Notes: generated by a model from the letters alone, not told the origin. Shown: positions 17,626 to 26,712, counted from the stretch's first letter. The stretch is DNA of 54,166 bases from an uncultured Eubacteriales bacterium (GCA_900544965.1 UQXE01000009.1:1-54166), one strand, 5' to 3'. Translations and numbers: made by a program.

Positions 17626-19497
17626 CTAGCTTTGTTTTATTGCGGCGTTAAGTATGCCGCTTGACGCCTCTTCCTTGAATTGGGTTGTATATAGTTCGTA
17701 GTAGTACCCTTTAAGCTTCAAAAGTTCACTGTGCGTACCTTCCTCCGTTATCCTGCCGTTTCGTATTACAAGTATGCGGTCGGCGTTTCTTATCGTGGAA
17801 AGCCTGTGGGCTACTATAAAGCTGGTTCTGTCCTTTAAAACCGTCGTGATGGCGTTTTGAATCAGCTGCTCGGTTTCCGTATCAATCGAGGAAGTAGCCT
17901 CGTCGAGCACGAATATCCTTGGATCCGCGAGAACCACCCTTGCAAACGATATAAGCTGTTTTTCACCCGTTGAAAGCCTTACTCCCCCTTCTCCTACTTC
18001 GGTGTCATAACCGTTCTCCTGCTTGAGTATAAAGCTTTCTGCGTGAACCATTCGCGCGGCGCGCCGTATCTCTTCAAAAGAGGCGTCCTTTCTGCCATAC
18101 GCTATATTGTCCCTAATCGTTCCCGAGAACAGGTGCGGCTGCTGCAAGACGTAGCCGAGACTCTTCTGCAGCCAGATCTGGCTGCGCTCCCTGTAGTCCC
18201 TGCCGTCGATAAGAATCTTGCCTTCCGTCGGCTCATAGAACCTGCAGATAAGGTTAACTATGGTGCTCTTTCCCGCGCCCGTTTCGCCGACTAGGGCTAT
18301 GGTTTGCCCTGACTTTACATGGAGGTTGAAGTCGTTTAGAACACGCTCCCCTTCCTTGTATGCAAAGCTTACGTGGTCAAATCTTATATCCCCGGCTATC
18401 GGCTCCCAGTTTTCCGGCTTTGGATCAAAGCTGTCGCCATACTTTTCCTCTACCTCCGGACTGTCCTCTATATCGCACGGAGTATCTATCAATGATATAA
18501 CGCGCTCCGCGCTGGCCTGCGCGCTCTGAAACTCGGCCAGAATTCGCGCAAGGGACTGTATCGGATCAAAGAACTGCATTGTATAGCTTATAAAGGCCGA
18601 CAATGTGCCAAACCCAATAACACCGAATATAGTTGCCTCCCCTATATTATTTAGCAGTACCGCCTGCCCCCCCTTGTACAGCGCAATCGCCGTGCCTATT
18701 GAACCAAGCATCATTACGAGCGGCATAAATATATACGACAACACCGCTGATTTAATCGAAGAACGCTTCATTTCCCCTGTAATCTGGGTGAATTCGTCGT
18801 AATTCTGCTTTTCACGTACAAGGGTTTTTGTCGTCATGGCCCCCATTATACCCTCGTTGAAACCGCTGGTTATACGGGAGTTGGTCTTTCTGACTACGCG
18901 CTGGTGCTTAAGTATCCTTCTTTGAAAAATTAAGCATAAAAGCGCCAGAGGAGGCACTACAACAAGCACCAACAGCGCAAGCCTCCAGTTGAGCGACAGC
19001 AATACTACCATTACGCCGATGATATATGACAACGCCCAGAACAGGTCAACTATGCTCCATGCTATCATTTCGCTAAGCCTCGCTATATCGCTTACCATTC
19101 TGGCCATAAGATAGCCGACAGGGGTGCGGTCGTAGAATGAAAACGGCAGCTTTTGAAGCTTTATGAATGCGTCCTGACGTATATCATAAGATATATTCAT
19201 CTCCAGTTTGCTGGCTCCCGCTACAAATAGATATACGCATACTCCTTGGATTGCCACAACCACAAGATATACCGCCATGAACCAGCCCAGCCCGTCTATG
19301 CTTTGAGCGGTCACAAAGTTATCTATTGCATACTTGCTCAGCAGGGGATAGATTATATCAGCGCCCGATACTACAAGCATGGTAAGGATTAAGGCTATTA
19401 CGAGGCGCTTATACCTCATAGCATATCTGATAATTCGCTTCCAGATATTTAGGTCAACCTTTTGATCAAATTCTTGTTCCTGGATTCCGTTACTCAT
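17626..19497 (-). CDS. ABC exporter half-transporter (subunit 2 of heterodimer)
   Basis: A 623-residue type IV ABC exporter subunit with an N-terminal six-helix membrane domain (about 25-330) and a C-terminal ATPase. Walker A is VGETGAGKSTIV, the Q-loop segment is LQQPHLFSGTI, the signature is VRLSTGEKQLISFAR (LSTGE instead of LSGGQ), and Walker B is IFVLDEATSSID with an intact Glu, H-loop AHRLST. The partner upstream overlaps it by four bases (ATGA), so the two form a heterodimer like B. subtilis BmrC/BmrD or YheI/YheH. Substrate may be drugs or peptides; the leader region hints at induction by translation inhibitors. Confidence 0.92.
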   Translation of the reverse strand: MSNGIQEQEFDQKVDLNIWKRIIRYAMRYKRLVIALILTMLVVSGADIIYPLLSKYAIDNFVTAQSIDGLGWFMAVYLVVVAIQGVCVYLFVAGASKLEMNISYDIRQDAFIKLQKLPFSFYDRTPVGYLMARMVSDIARLSEMIAWSIVDLFWALSYIIGVMVVLLSLNWRLALLVLVVVPPLALLCLIFQRRILKHQRVVRKTNSRITSGFNEGIMGAMTTKTLVREKQNYDEFTQITGEMKRSSIKSAVLSYIFMPLVMMLGSIGTAIALYKGGQAVLLNNIGEATIFGVIGFGTLSAFISYTMQFFDPIQSLARILAEFQSAQASAERVISLIDTPCDIEDSPEVEEKYGDSFDPKPENWEPIAGDIRFDHVSFAYKEGERVLNDFNLHVKSGQTIALVGETGAGKSTIVNLICRFYEPTEGKILIDGRDYRERSQIWLQKSLGYVLQQPHLFSGTIRDNIAYGRKDASFEEIRRAARMVHAESFILKQENGYDTEVGEGGVRLSTGEKQLISFARVVLADPRIFVLDEATSSIDTETEQLIQNAITTVLKDRTSFIVAHRLSTIRNADRILVIRNGRITEEGTHSELLKLKGYYYELYTTQFKEEASSGILNAAIKQS

Positions 19498-21350
19498 TCG
19501 GCATCCCCCCTCTCCGCCTTTAATTCATCCTCAAGCATGTTTTGAATGTACGCAATTCGTTTATAAAGCCCGTCCTGCTTCAAAAGCTCTTCATGCGTAC
19601 CCTGTTGAACAAGCCTGCCGTTTTCAAGCACCAGGATGTTGTCCGCTTCGCATAACGTTGTAATCCTGTGGGAGATTATAAACGTCGTGCTGTCATTCCT
19701 GCGCAGCTTAAGCGCTTCACGTATCGCCGCGTCGGTTTCAGTATCCACCGCGCTCATCGAATCGTCAAATATGAGTATCGGAGCCTTCTGCATAAGCATT
19801 CTGGCTATCGCCACCCTTTGCTTCTGCCCGCCGGACAGCGTTACGCCGCGCTCGCCCACTATAGTGTCATATCCGTTTTCAAAGCCCATGATAACGTCAT
19901 GTATAGACGCCACTTTGGCCGCCTCATATACCTCTTCAACCGAAGCGGATGGATTTACGATGCGGATATTATCCATAATTGTACGGGAATACAGAAATGG
20001 TTCCTGAAGCACGATTCCTATATTGCGCCGCAGATGGTCATGAGCAATGTCATTTATATTGACGTCATTTATATGGATTGAGCCCGCCGTACAGGTATAC
20101 AGCCTTTGCAGTAGTTGCACCAGGCTCGACTTGCCCGAACCGGTCGAACCAAGTATTGCGATCGTCTGGCCCGGTTTTGCCGTAAAGCTGATATCCTTAA
20201 GTACGTCGTCATAGGCATCGTAGCCAAAGCATACGTTCCTAAACGCTATATCGCCCCTGATCTCCGGCTTGAGGGCTAGTCCCGGTTCCCTTTCCTCCGG
20301 ATGCGACAATATGTCGTCAAGCCTTCTGATCGATACGGCAGCCTTTCCCATATCGGCCAGGATACGGCCAAGCTGCCTTACAGGCCAGGTTAGCATACTG
20401 GTATATGTACTGAATATCAGCAGCTCTCCCAGCGTAAAATCGGATGTAGCCGCAAAGTATGAACCGGCGAACAGCGTGATAGCTATCTGGACATAACCCA
20501 GCGAGTCTGACATTCCCCAGTAAAAGGCGAGCATTTTCTGTAGCTTAAAGGTTTTTTCCTTATAATCCGTATTGCGCTCAGTAAATTTTTCGACCTCGTT
20601 TTTTTGCTGTCCAAACGCCCTTACTACACGAACGCCCGTCAGATTTTCCTGAAGCGTGGCGGATAACATGCCTTCTGATTCATCGGAAATAGTAAACTGC
20701 CTGCGTACCTTCCTGAAATAAACAAACGAAGCAATACATAAAAACGGCAGAAGCATCGTTGATAGCAATGCCATCTTGGCGTCAAGCGAGAACATTATGG
20801 CTGTCGCCACAATGAGCATTACAAGCGTTCTTAACATCTCCAGAAGCTGATTTGCGACAAACCGCCTTATGGTCTCAACATCGGATGTACACCGCTGAAT
20901 AAGATCGCCCGTTGATACATGCTTGTGGTAGTCATATGGTACGGCCTGCAAATGCCAGTATAGGTCGTCCCTCAGCGTCTTAGCCATTCCTTCGGATGAT
21001 TTTGCCACAAATCTTCCCCGAAAATGGGTTGCCGCAGCATTTATGAACGTCACAAACACTAACGCAACAGCGCAAAGTATGAAGTGGCTTATCATATAAT
21101 CGCGGCCGCCAATGGATTCAATCCAGTTCATAACCGTTTGCGGTATATCGGTTTCTTCGATGCCGCCAATGACATAATCCACAGTAAAGCTGATTATAAA
21201 CGGCCGTATATACATGGCAACTACCGCTACAATCATTGCAATCGCTCCCGCTATCATTGCCCGCTTATGGCCATACATCATTCGGGAGATCAGCTTTAAA
21301 TTCAGCTTCCGCTTTTTGGTGTTCGTTTGTTCCGTTCCTGTCTGTTCCAA
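19494..21350 (-). CDS. ABC exporter half-transporter (subunit 1 of heterodimer)
   Basis: About 618 residues: six-helix membrane domain, then ATPase with Walker A LGSTGSGKSSLV, Q-loop VLQEPFLYSRTI, canonical signature TLSGGQKQRVAIAR and Walker B ILIFDDSMSAVD. The catalytic position after Walker B is Asp (FDDS) rather than Glu, so this subunit carries the degenerate ATP site, as usual in heterodimeric exporters. I choose TTG 21350 as start because AAAGGAG (21367-21361) lies ten nt upstream; GTG 21359 is too close to it. An upstream in-frame extension would run through the attenuator hairpin and is not credible. Confidence 0.9.
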   Translation of the reverse strand: MEQTGTEQTNTKKRKLNLKLISRMMYGHKRAMIAGAIAMIVAVVAMYIRPFIISFTVDYVIGGIEETDIPQTVMNWIESIGGRDYMISHFILCAVALVFVTFINAAATHFRGRFVAKSSEGMAKTLRDDLYWHLQAVPYDYHKHVSTGDLIQRCTSDVETIRRFVANQLLEMLRTLVMLIVATAIMFSLDAKMALLSTMLLPFLCIASFVYFRKVRRQFTISDESEGMLSATLQENLTGVRVVRAFGQQKNEVEKFTERNTDYKEKTFKLQKMLAFYWGMSDSLGYVQIAITLFAGSYFAATSDFTLGELLIFSTYTSMLTWPVRQLGRILADMGKAAVSIRRLDDILSHPEEREPGLALKPEIRGDIAFRNVCFGYDAYDDVLKDISFTAKPGQTIAILGSTGSGKSSLVQLLQRLYTCTAGSIHINDVNINDIAHDHLRRNIGIVLQEPFLYSRTIMDNIRIVNPSASVEEVYEAAKVASIHDVIMGFENGYDTIVGERGVTLSGGQKQRVAIARMLMQKAPILIFDDSMSAVDTETDAAIREALKLRRNDSTTFIISHRITTLCEADNILVLENGRLVQQGTHEELLKQDGLYKRIAYIQNMLEDELKAERGDAE

Positions 21351-21381
21351 TGCTATCACACTCCTTTCAACATAAACAAAA

Positions 21382-21404
21382 AACCGCGGTGTATGTCCGC
21401 GGTT
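21382..21404 (-). terminator. Intrinsic terminator acting as attenuator before the ABC exporter
   Basis: On the minus strand AACCGCGG (21404-21397), 7-nt loop, CCGCGGTT (21389-21382), then a run of T (21383-21378). It lies between the leader peptide stop and the exporter ribosome site, the normal place for an attenuator. Confidence 0.8.
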
Positions 21405-21427
21405 CGCATAGATCCAGCTCTTAGCGT

Positions 21428-21532
21428 TTAAAGCCAAAGATCACCAGAAGGCCATGTACACGCGCACATACCAATACATATAAAATCGCCCCTGAGGACA
21501 AGATTTCCGCTTCTAAAAATATATTTAATCAT
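21428..21532 (-). CDS. Leader peptide of the ABC exporter operon (34 aa)
   Basis: A short frame starting MIKYIFRSGNLVLRGDF and ending CTWPSGDLWL, 34 residues, TAA stop. It has the strongest ribosome site in the region (AAAGGAGG, seven nt from ATG) and a near-consensus promoter 36 nt upstream. Its stop lies 24 nt before the attenuator hairpin. Such arrangements (for example bmrB before bmrCD in B. subtilis) let ribosome stalling in the leader open the terminator. A possible antiterminator pairs GCGG and TGTCC inside this frame with GGACA and CCGC in the terminator. The rule is inferred, not shown. Confidence 0.7.
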   Translation of the reverse strand: MIKYIFRSGNLVLRGDFICIGMCACTWPSGDLWL

Positions 21533-21567
21533 GACACGACCTCCTTTCTGCATTTGTTCTATGGGGG

Positions 21568-21596
21568 ATTATAAACGTATTGTTGTAAGATTGCAA
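21568..21596 (-). promoter_or_regulatory. Promoter of the leader peptide-ABC exporter operon
   Basis: TTGCAA (21596-21591), 17-nt spacer, perfect TATAAT (21573-21568) on the minus strand. TTGCAAT occurs twice around the -35 (also near 21603-21608), a possible regulator site. Confidence 0.82.
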
Positions 21597-21625
21597 CATA
21601 ATTGCAACAAATATATTATGTTTCA

Positions 21626-22318
21626 TTATTTAACCATAAAAACGTTCTTCAATAGCTCCGATAGTCTATCCGGAGCATCTTGGGGTATCATATGACCAAC
21701 ACCATTAAGCACAATCAATTCAGAGCCGTCTATTGCCTCATGGATTGACAGCGTGTGAGCCCTTTTTATCATATCCTTACTCCCGACCACTACATATGTA
21801 CGAGCGTTTATAGACTTTAGGCGTTTTGGCGGTATATTGGGCTCCTTAAGCATTATGTCAAATAGCCGGGCCGACTTACCGTCCCCTTTGATTTTATAGA
21901 AAGCCTTCATAAGTTGCATTTCCAGCCTGACAAAGGGCTTTAAGCCCTTGGGGGCTATATTGGCGCCAATGAGCACGGCCACGTCAAAGATAGCATATTT
22001 CAATGCCAGCATAATCGCTATAATCGCTCCATCGCTGAAACCGACGACATTACACCTGCTGACGCCAAGGAAGCGTAAAAGCGCCAAGGCGTCATCCGCC
22101 ATTGCCTCATATCCGGATGGTTCACCCGATGAAAGGCCCTGGGCACGGCTGTCCAGGCCTATAAAAGCATGATCGTCCATTAAAGGGGAAATGGACTCGT
22201 CGAAAACGCGCATCGATTCCCCGTTGCCATGCAAAAGAAGAATCGGAAGGCGTCCGGCGGTCCAATTTCCCATCAGCTCATAATTCAGTCTTGCGCCGTT
22301 GTGTTCAAACCAGGGCAT
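21626..22318 (-). CDS. Alpha/beta hydrolase
   Basis: A 230-residue soluble serine hydrolase. LLLHGNGES is the oxyanion segment, VGFSDGAIIA the nucleophile elbow (Ser within GFSDG), GSKDMI provides the acid region and NGVGHMIP the histidine. Family: alpha/beta hydrolase fold-1. Substrate unknown. It is 29 nt downstream of the M42 peptidase gene on the same strand, so the two may share a transcript. No signal peptide. Confidence 0.87.
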   Translation of the reverse strand: MPWFEHNGARLNYELMGNWTAGRLPILLLHGNGESMRVFDESISPLMDDHAFIGLDSRAQGLSSGEPSGYEAMADDALALLRFLGVSRCNVVGFSDGAIIAIMLALKYAIFDVAVLIGANIAPKGLKPFVRLEMQLMKAFYKIKGDGKSARLFDIMLKEPNIPPKRLKSINARTYVVVGSKDMIKRAHTLSIHEAIDGSELIVLNGVGHMIPQDAPDRLSELLKNVFMVK

Positions 22319-22347
22319 ATAGATTCTCTATCATCCCATTAGGCATT

Positions 22348-23370
22348 TTATCTTTCAAGCGTATATGCCTTAAGCAGCTCCAAGGTGTTCCTTACCCCAT
22401 CCATGTGCGACCGTTCGTATCCATGCGACGCATATACTCCTGGTCCTATCAGACCGTGCTTAAGCTCATAGCCAGCGCTTAACGCAGCGTCAGCGTCAGA
22501 GCCGTAATATGGATATATATCCACGGCATATTCGAGATTATTCTCCTTCGCACGCATTATCAAATTTGTAGTTACCTCATAGTCGTAGGGCCCTATCGAG
22601 TCCTTAGGACATATTGACACCTTATGCTCATCACAATCAAGTCCCGAGCCTACGCAGCCCATATCTACGCTGATTATCTCATTCGCGTCGTCTGGTATCG
22701 ATCCGGCGCAGCCGTGACCAACCTCTTCATATACGGTTACATAGGCATATACCTTTCGAGTAAGCTTTGCGCCGCTATCCTTGATATGCTTTGCCAGCCC
22801 CAGAAGTATTGCAACGCTCAGCTTATCATCCAGAAAACGGCTCTTTATAAATCCGCTGTCGGTTACGACCGTCCTTGGATCAAAGCTTACAAAGTCGCCC
22901 ACCGATATTCCCAGCGCGGCCGTATCATCCTTTTTGAAAACGCGTTCGTCAATGACGACCTCCATCTCCTTAAATTCGCGCTTTTGCGAAGAATAATCAT
23001 GGTTAACATGGACCGATGGATCGTTCATCTGCATCGTTCCCGCATACGTTTTATCGCTGAGCCTGCAGTGTATTGTACAGTTTTCCGTTTCAGCGTTGTT
23101 TGGCTGCAGGCCCCCGACCGGCAATAGCCTTAATCTCCCGTTTCCCTTGATCTCGGCTACCATCGCTCCAAGCGTATCCAGATGAGCTGAAAGTACAAGC
23201 GGATTGCCTTCTCCTCCAAGGGTGACGAGAACCCCGCCCTTTTTTGTCATGGAGCCCTCAAATCCCATGCTCTTGAATTCGTTAAGCACGTACTCCGACG
23301 CCTTTGCCGTAAAGCCGCTTGGGCTTGGTATAGCTGTCAAATTAAAAAGTTGGTTTATAATATAATCCAT
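22348..23370 (-). CDS. M42 family metallo-aminopeptidase
   Basis: A 340-residue cytoplasmic dinuclear-metal aminopeptidase or glutamyl aminopeptidase/endoglucanase-like M42 protein. Motifs: SAHLDTLGAMV (first metal His and Asp), SRFLDDKLSVA (bridging Asp), TVYEEVGHGCAGS (catalytic Glu pair), SVDMGCVG (metal Asp) and a late SHGYERSHMDG (metal His). All ligands are present. Likely role: degradation of intracellular peptides. The gene sits between malic enzyme and the hydrolase, all on the minus strand. Confidence 0.92.
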   Translation of the reverse strand: MDYIINQLFNLTAIPSPSGFTAKASEYVLNEFKSMGFEGSMTKKGGVLVTLGGEGNPLVLSAHLDTLGAMVAEIKGNGRLRLLPVGGLQPNNAETENCTIHCRLSDKTYAGTMQMNDPSVHVNHDYSSQKREFKEMEVVIDERVFKKDDTAALGISVGDFVSFDPRTVVTDSGFIKSRFLDDKLSVAILLGLAKHIKDSGAKLTRKVYAYVTVYEEVGHGCAGSIPDDANEIISVDMGCVGSGLDCDEHKVSICPKDSIGPYDYEVTTNLIMRAKENNLEYAVDIYPYYGSDADAALSAGYELKHGLIGPGVYASHGYERSHMDGVRNTLELLKAYTLER

Positions 23371-23420
23371 ATAATGCTCCCTGTTTACTAAAAATATTTT
23401 TGTATACTAACCCTTGTGTT

Positions 23421-24611
23421 TTATAAGGGTTTGCGCGCTACCCCGCTCTCTACGGCCGCATGTGATACCGCCGTTGAAACAGCATTGCGCAGGCGCGGGT
23501 CAAACGCCTTTGGAATTATATAATCCGGCGTAAGTTCATCGTCTTCAATAAGGCCGGCTATTGCAAAGGACGCGGCGAGCTTCATGCTGTCGTTTATGTC
23601 CGACGCCCTTACATCCAACGCGCCCCTGAATATCCCTGGGAAGGCTATAACGTTGTTGATCTGGTTTGGAAAATCGGATCGGCCCGTGCCGATTACAGCG
23701 GCTCCGGCCTCTTTCGCCAGCTCCGGCATTATTTCGGGTATCGGGTTAGCCATTGGCAGCAATACGGGATCCTTTGCCATGGATCTGACCATCTCCTTGG
23801 TTACAGCGCCCGGTACGGAAAGGCCGATGAATACGTCAGCTCCTTTAATCACGTCTGAAAGTCCGCCTTTTTCCTTATGTGGATTGCTTATACGGGCCAT
23901 TTCGCATTTATACGGGTTGGACATATCGTTAAGATCTCCCCGGCCATCATAGATAGCGCCTTTGCTGTCGCACAGGATAACGTTTTTTAATCCCATTGCC
24001 TGAAGCAGTTTTATTACGGCTATTCCAGCCGCTCCGGCGCCGCTTGTTACCACCTTTACATCCTCAAGCCGTTTATTGACAAGCTTAAGCGCGTTTATCA
24101 TGGCGGCGAGCACCACCACCGCGGTCCCGTGCTGGTCGTCATGGAAAATCGGTATGTCGCAGCACCCTTTTAACCTTGCCTCAATCTCAAAGCACCTGGG
24201 AGCCGATATATCCTCCAGGTTGATTCCTCCAAAGCTGCCCGCAAGTAATGCCACCGTATTCACAATATCATCCGCGTTTTTAGAACGTATGCACAGGGGG
24301 ACGGCGTCAACCCCGCCAAAAGCCTTGAAAAGAACACATTTGCCCTCCATAACAGGCATGCCCGCCTCGGGTCCAATGTCCCCAAGGCCCAATACCGCCG
24401 TTCCATCCGTAACTACCGCTATAGTATTCCACCGCCCAGTAAGCTCGTAGCTTAGGTCTAAGTCCTTTTGTATCTCCAAACAGGGCTGCGCAACGCCAGG
24501 CGTGTATGCCAGAGATAAATCAAGCATTGAAGCAACCGGCATCTTATTCACAACTTCCAGCTTTCCGCGCCATTTATAGTGCAGCTTTAATGATTCAGAT
24601 GCATAATCCAT
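23421..24611 (-). CDS. Malic enzyme (NAD(P)-dependent, short form)
   Basis: Oxidative decarboxylation of malate to pyruvate. The 396-residue product is the short bacterial form without the phosphotransacetylase tail. Seen: LAYTPGVAQPCLEI, TDGTAVLGLGDIGPEAGMPVMEGK, the metal/substrate motif IFHDDQHGTAVV, and the Rossmann GAGAAGIAVIKLL. Full length, no missing residues. Cofactor preference cannot be told with confidence. It has its own promoter at 24657-24686 and is separated from M42 by 50 nt. Confidence 0.94.
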   Translation of the reverse strand: MDYASESLKLHYKWRGKLEVVNKMPVASMLDLSLAYTPGVAQPCLEIQKDLDLSYELTGRWNTIAVVTDGTAVLGLGDIGPEAGMPVMEGKCVLFKAFGGVDAVPLCIRSKNADDIVNTVALLAGSFGGINLEDISAPRCFEIEARLKGCCDIPIFHDDQHGTAVVVLAAMINALKLVNKRLEDVKVVTSGAGAAGIAVIKLLQAMGLKNVILCDSKGAIYDGRGDLNDMSNPYKCEMARISNPHKEKGGLSDVIKGADVFIGLSVPGAVTKEMVRSMAKDPVLLPMANPIPEIMPELAKEAGAAVIGTGRSDFPNQINNVIAFPGIFRGALDVRASDINDSMKLAASFAIAGLIEDDELTPDYIIPKAFDPRLRNAVSTAVSHAAVESGVARKPL

Positions 24612-24656
24612 ATACAGGTAAATTCCCTTCTCTTTTGCTTATGCGGATATACGGAC

Positions 24657-24686
24657 ATTATAGTATTAGACGCCATGTGTTTTCAA
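24657..24686 (-). promoter_or_regulatory. Promoter of the malic enzyme gene
   Basis: TTGAAA (24686-24681), 18-nt spacer, TATAAT (24662-24657) on the minus strand, between the methyltransferase stop and the malic enzyme start. Confidence 0.7.
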
Positions 24687-24705
24687 GCACATGAAAAAAT
24701 ATTGT

Positions 24706-25482
24706 TCATTTAAAAATTGCATGCTCACCGTTCATCTTTTTTGCTATTTCATAAATTATAATCCCTGCCGCGACCGACGCGTTGAGCGATTCGGCAAAAC
24801 CATACATAGGAAGTTTGTACAGGCTGCACATATTAGCAATATCATCGGAAACGCCCGCGCTTTCATTTCCTATAACGAGGACGCAGCTTTTTGTTGGATC
24901 CGGAAGCCCGCTGCTTCCCTTTAGATGTGCGCAAATAAGAACATGGGTATCGCTCAGCCTCTTCAGCTCCTCAAAAAGATCTCCCCTCCATATTGGAATA
25001 TGGTATATGGACCCCATCGAAGCACGCACCGGCTTTGGCGCAAACTGATCGGCGCATCCCTCGCCTATAAGAATGCCTGACGCGCCCATTGCGTCGGCGG
25101 TCCTTATTATCGCGCCCAGATTGCCTGGCTCCTGGACGCGGTCAAGCGCTACGATCAAACCCGCGGGATAAACATTTGGAACCGAGGTTTCAGGCGTTTT
25201 TATCGTTGCGCAAACCCATTGTGGAGTTTCCGTATTCGTCAGGTTTTTCATAACGTTCCGTTTTACCAGATGTACGTTGGCGCCGCTTCCGGAAAGCACC
25301 GCGGCCATTAGCTCGTGACCATCCTCAATAAACGCGTCTGAGAACTCAGCTCCTGAGACTACAGCCTCTCTTACAAGATTTTCACCTTCAATAAAATGAA
25401 GGCCCTGCTCCATGCGGCCTTTTTTGGTTGAAAGCGCTCTAGCCTTTTTTATCAATTCATTTTTTGTACTTTCAATAATCAT
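24706..25482 (-). CDS. SpoU-type RNA 2'-O-methyltransferase (TrmH/RlmB family)
   Basis: A 258-residue SPOUT-fold enzyme that methylates ribose 2'-OH of rRNA or tRNA. The N-terminal SpoU substrate-binding domain begins ELIKKARALSTKKGRMEQGLHFIEGENLV. The knotted C-terminal domain has VALDRVQEPGNLGAIIRTADAMGA (motif 1), VLVIGNESAGV (motif 2) and LPMYGFAESLNASVAAGI (motif 3). Its position next to rplT fits the frequent rplT-rrna methyltransferase linkage in Clostridia. The exact target nucleotide is unknown. Confidence 0.92.
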   Translation of the reverse strand: MIIESTKNELIKKARALSTKKGRMEQGLHFIEGENLVREAVVSGAEFSDAFIEDGHELMAAVLSGSGANVHLVKRNVMKNLTNTETPQWVCATIKTPETSVPNVYPAGLIVALDRVQEPGNLGAIIRTADAMGASGILIGEGCADQFAPKPVRASMGSIYHIPIWRGDLFEELKRLSDTHVLICAHLKGSSGLPDPTKSCVLVIGNESAGVSDDIANMCSLYKLPMYGFAESLNASVAAGIIIYEIAKKMNGEHAIFK

Positions 25483-25515
25483 TGTTTAATTCACAACCCC
25501 TGGATATATGTTTAA

Positions 25516-25546
25516 GCCGCCTTCCCTGGAAAAACGGGAAAGCGGC
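25516..25546 (-). terminator. Terminator of the infC-rpmI-rplT operon
   Basis: An 11-bp stem with one wobble pair (25516-25526 with 25536-25546), loop of nine, just after rplT. A short A/T stretch follows. Confidence 0.65.
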
Positions 25547-25558
25547 CATATAAAACAA

Positions 25559-25915
25559 TTATGCGATAGCCTTCATGGCTGTATCTACAAGCTCCCTGAA
25601 AGCGTTCATGTCATTCACGGCAAGATCTGCCAAGACCTTGCGATTAACATCAATGCCGGCAACCTTCAGCCCGTTTATGAGGCGGCTGTAGTTGGTTCCA
25701 CAGATGCGCGCTCCTGCATTGATACGCGCGATCCACAGCTTGCGATATTCCCTCTTTTTAAGCTTGCGGCCGACGTATGCGTAGGCCATGGACTTCATGA
25801 CCTGCTGTGAAGCCGAGCGGTACTGCTTGCTCTTAGCCCCATAATAGCCTTTAGCTAACTTAAAAATCTTACGACGTTTCTTAACGGCATTTACTGCCCT
25901 TTTAATCCTGGCCAT
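25559..25915 (-). CDS. rplT: 50S ribosomal protein L20
   Basis: A 118-residue protein with the classic start MARIKRAVNAVKKRRKI and the motifs YYGAKSKQYR, AYVGRKLKKREYRKLWIARINAG and YSRLINGLK. Binds 23S rRNA early in 50S assembly and in Firmicutes represses its own operon through the leader. Third gene after infC and rpmI. Confidence 0.98.
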   Translation of the reverse strand: MARIKRAVNAVKKRRKIFKLAKGYYGAKSKQYRSASQQVMKSMAYAYVGRKLKKREYRKLWIARINAGARICGTNYSRLINGLKVAGIDVNRKVLADLAVNDMNAFRELVDTAMKAIA

Positions 25916-25932
25916 AATAGTACCCTCCTTGT

Positions 25933-26130
25933 TTATTTATACGGGATCAGTTTGCGGATTTTCTTTGCTTCGACCTCTGCTATGAATCCGGTCTGGCGCA
26001 GTCCGCGTTTTCTCTTGGTGCTCTTTTTGGTCAGGATGTGGCTTTTGTAAGCCTTGCCTCTCTTGATCTTACCTGACTTGGTAAGGCCAAAGCGCTTTGC
26101 AGCACCCCTGTGAGTCTTAATCTTGGGCAT
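25933..26130 (-). CDS. rpmI: 50S ribosomal protein L35
   Basis: A 65-residue very basic protein, start MPKIKTHRGAAKRF, with KSHILTKKSTKRKR. Length and sequence are typical. Ribosome site GGAGGATCC. Between infC and rplT in the standard order. Confidence 0.98.
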   Translation of the reverse strand: MPKIKTHRGAAKRFGLTKSGKIKRGKAYKSHILTKKSTKRKRGLRQTGFIAEVEAKKIRKLIPYK

Positions 26131-26154
26131 GGGGTGGATCCTCCTCTTTATATT

Positions 26155-26667
26155 TTAATTTTTTGGCGTTAAAATCATGAACATGTTGCGACCCTCCTGC
26201 TTTGCCGGACGGTCGATTGCAGCATTGTCCTTTACCATCTCATAGAAGGTATTCATCACTTCAAGACCGATATCGCCATGCGTGATCTGACGCCCCCTAA
26301 AGCGTATAGACACCTTCACCTTGTCGCCGTTTTGTAAAAAGCGGGTGCAGGCTTTGGCTTTGACCTCCATGTCATGGGTGTCAATAGTAGCTGACAGCCT
26401 TACTTCTTTGATTTCGATAATCTTCTGGTTTTTACGCTGTTCCTTTTCCCGTTTACCCTGTTCAAAGCGGTATTTGCCATAATCCATTATCTTACACACC
26501 GGCGGGGTCACCTGCGGAGCTATCTTGACAAGATCCAGGCCTCTCTCGTCCGCAATCGACATAGCGGCCGCAATGGACACTATTCCCATCTGATTGCCCT
26601 TTTCGTCTATGAGCCTTACTTCCCTGTCCCTGATCTCCTCGTTGATCATAAGGTCTTGACTGCTAAT
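26155..26667 (-). CDS. infC: Translation initiation factor IF-3 with a non-AUG (AUU) start
   Basis: Binds the 30S subunit and checks start codon pairing. The product has about 170 residues: ISSQDLMINEEIRDREVRLID, the hinge GKREKEQRKNQK, then the C-terminal domain VRLSATIDTHDMEVKAK and VSIRFRGRQITHGD. I place the start at ATT 26667 because GGAGG (26681-26677) is correctly spaced and AUU is the known self-regulatory start of infC; ATG 26649 is an alternative. An upstream in-frame ATG (26706) lies inside the attenuator hairpin and is rejected. Confidence 0.93.
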   Translation of the reverse strand: MSSQDLMINEEIRDREVRLIDEKGNQMGIVSIAAAMSIADERGLDLVKIAPQVTPPVCKIMDYGKYRFEQGKREKEQRKNQKIIEIKEVRLSATIDTHDMEVKAKACTRFLQNGDKVKVSIRFRGRQITHGDIGLEVMNTFYEMVKDNAAIDRPAKQEGRNMFMILTPKN

Positions 26668-26683
26668 GAGTATACACCTCCAT

Positions 26684-26712
26684 AAAAAATAGTGGATGCA
26701 GAACACCCACTA
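26684..26712 (-). terminator. Attenuator in the infC-rpmI-rplT leader
   Basis: A 9-bp stem with one G-U pair (26704-26712 with 26690-26698), 5-nt loop, then six T (26689-26684), directly upstream of the infC ribosome site. This is the layout of the Firmicute L20 leader, in which L20 binding favours termination. The link to L20 is from family knowledge. Confidence 0.75.

Noticed and set aside
21351..21437. Upstream extension of the first ABC exporter subunit to a TTG at 21437
   Set aside because: The extra residues would be encoded by the attenuator hairpin and overlap the leader peptide stop.
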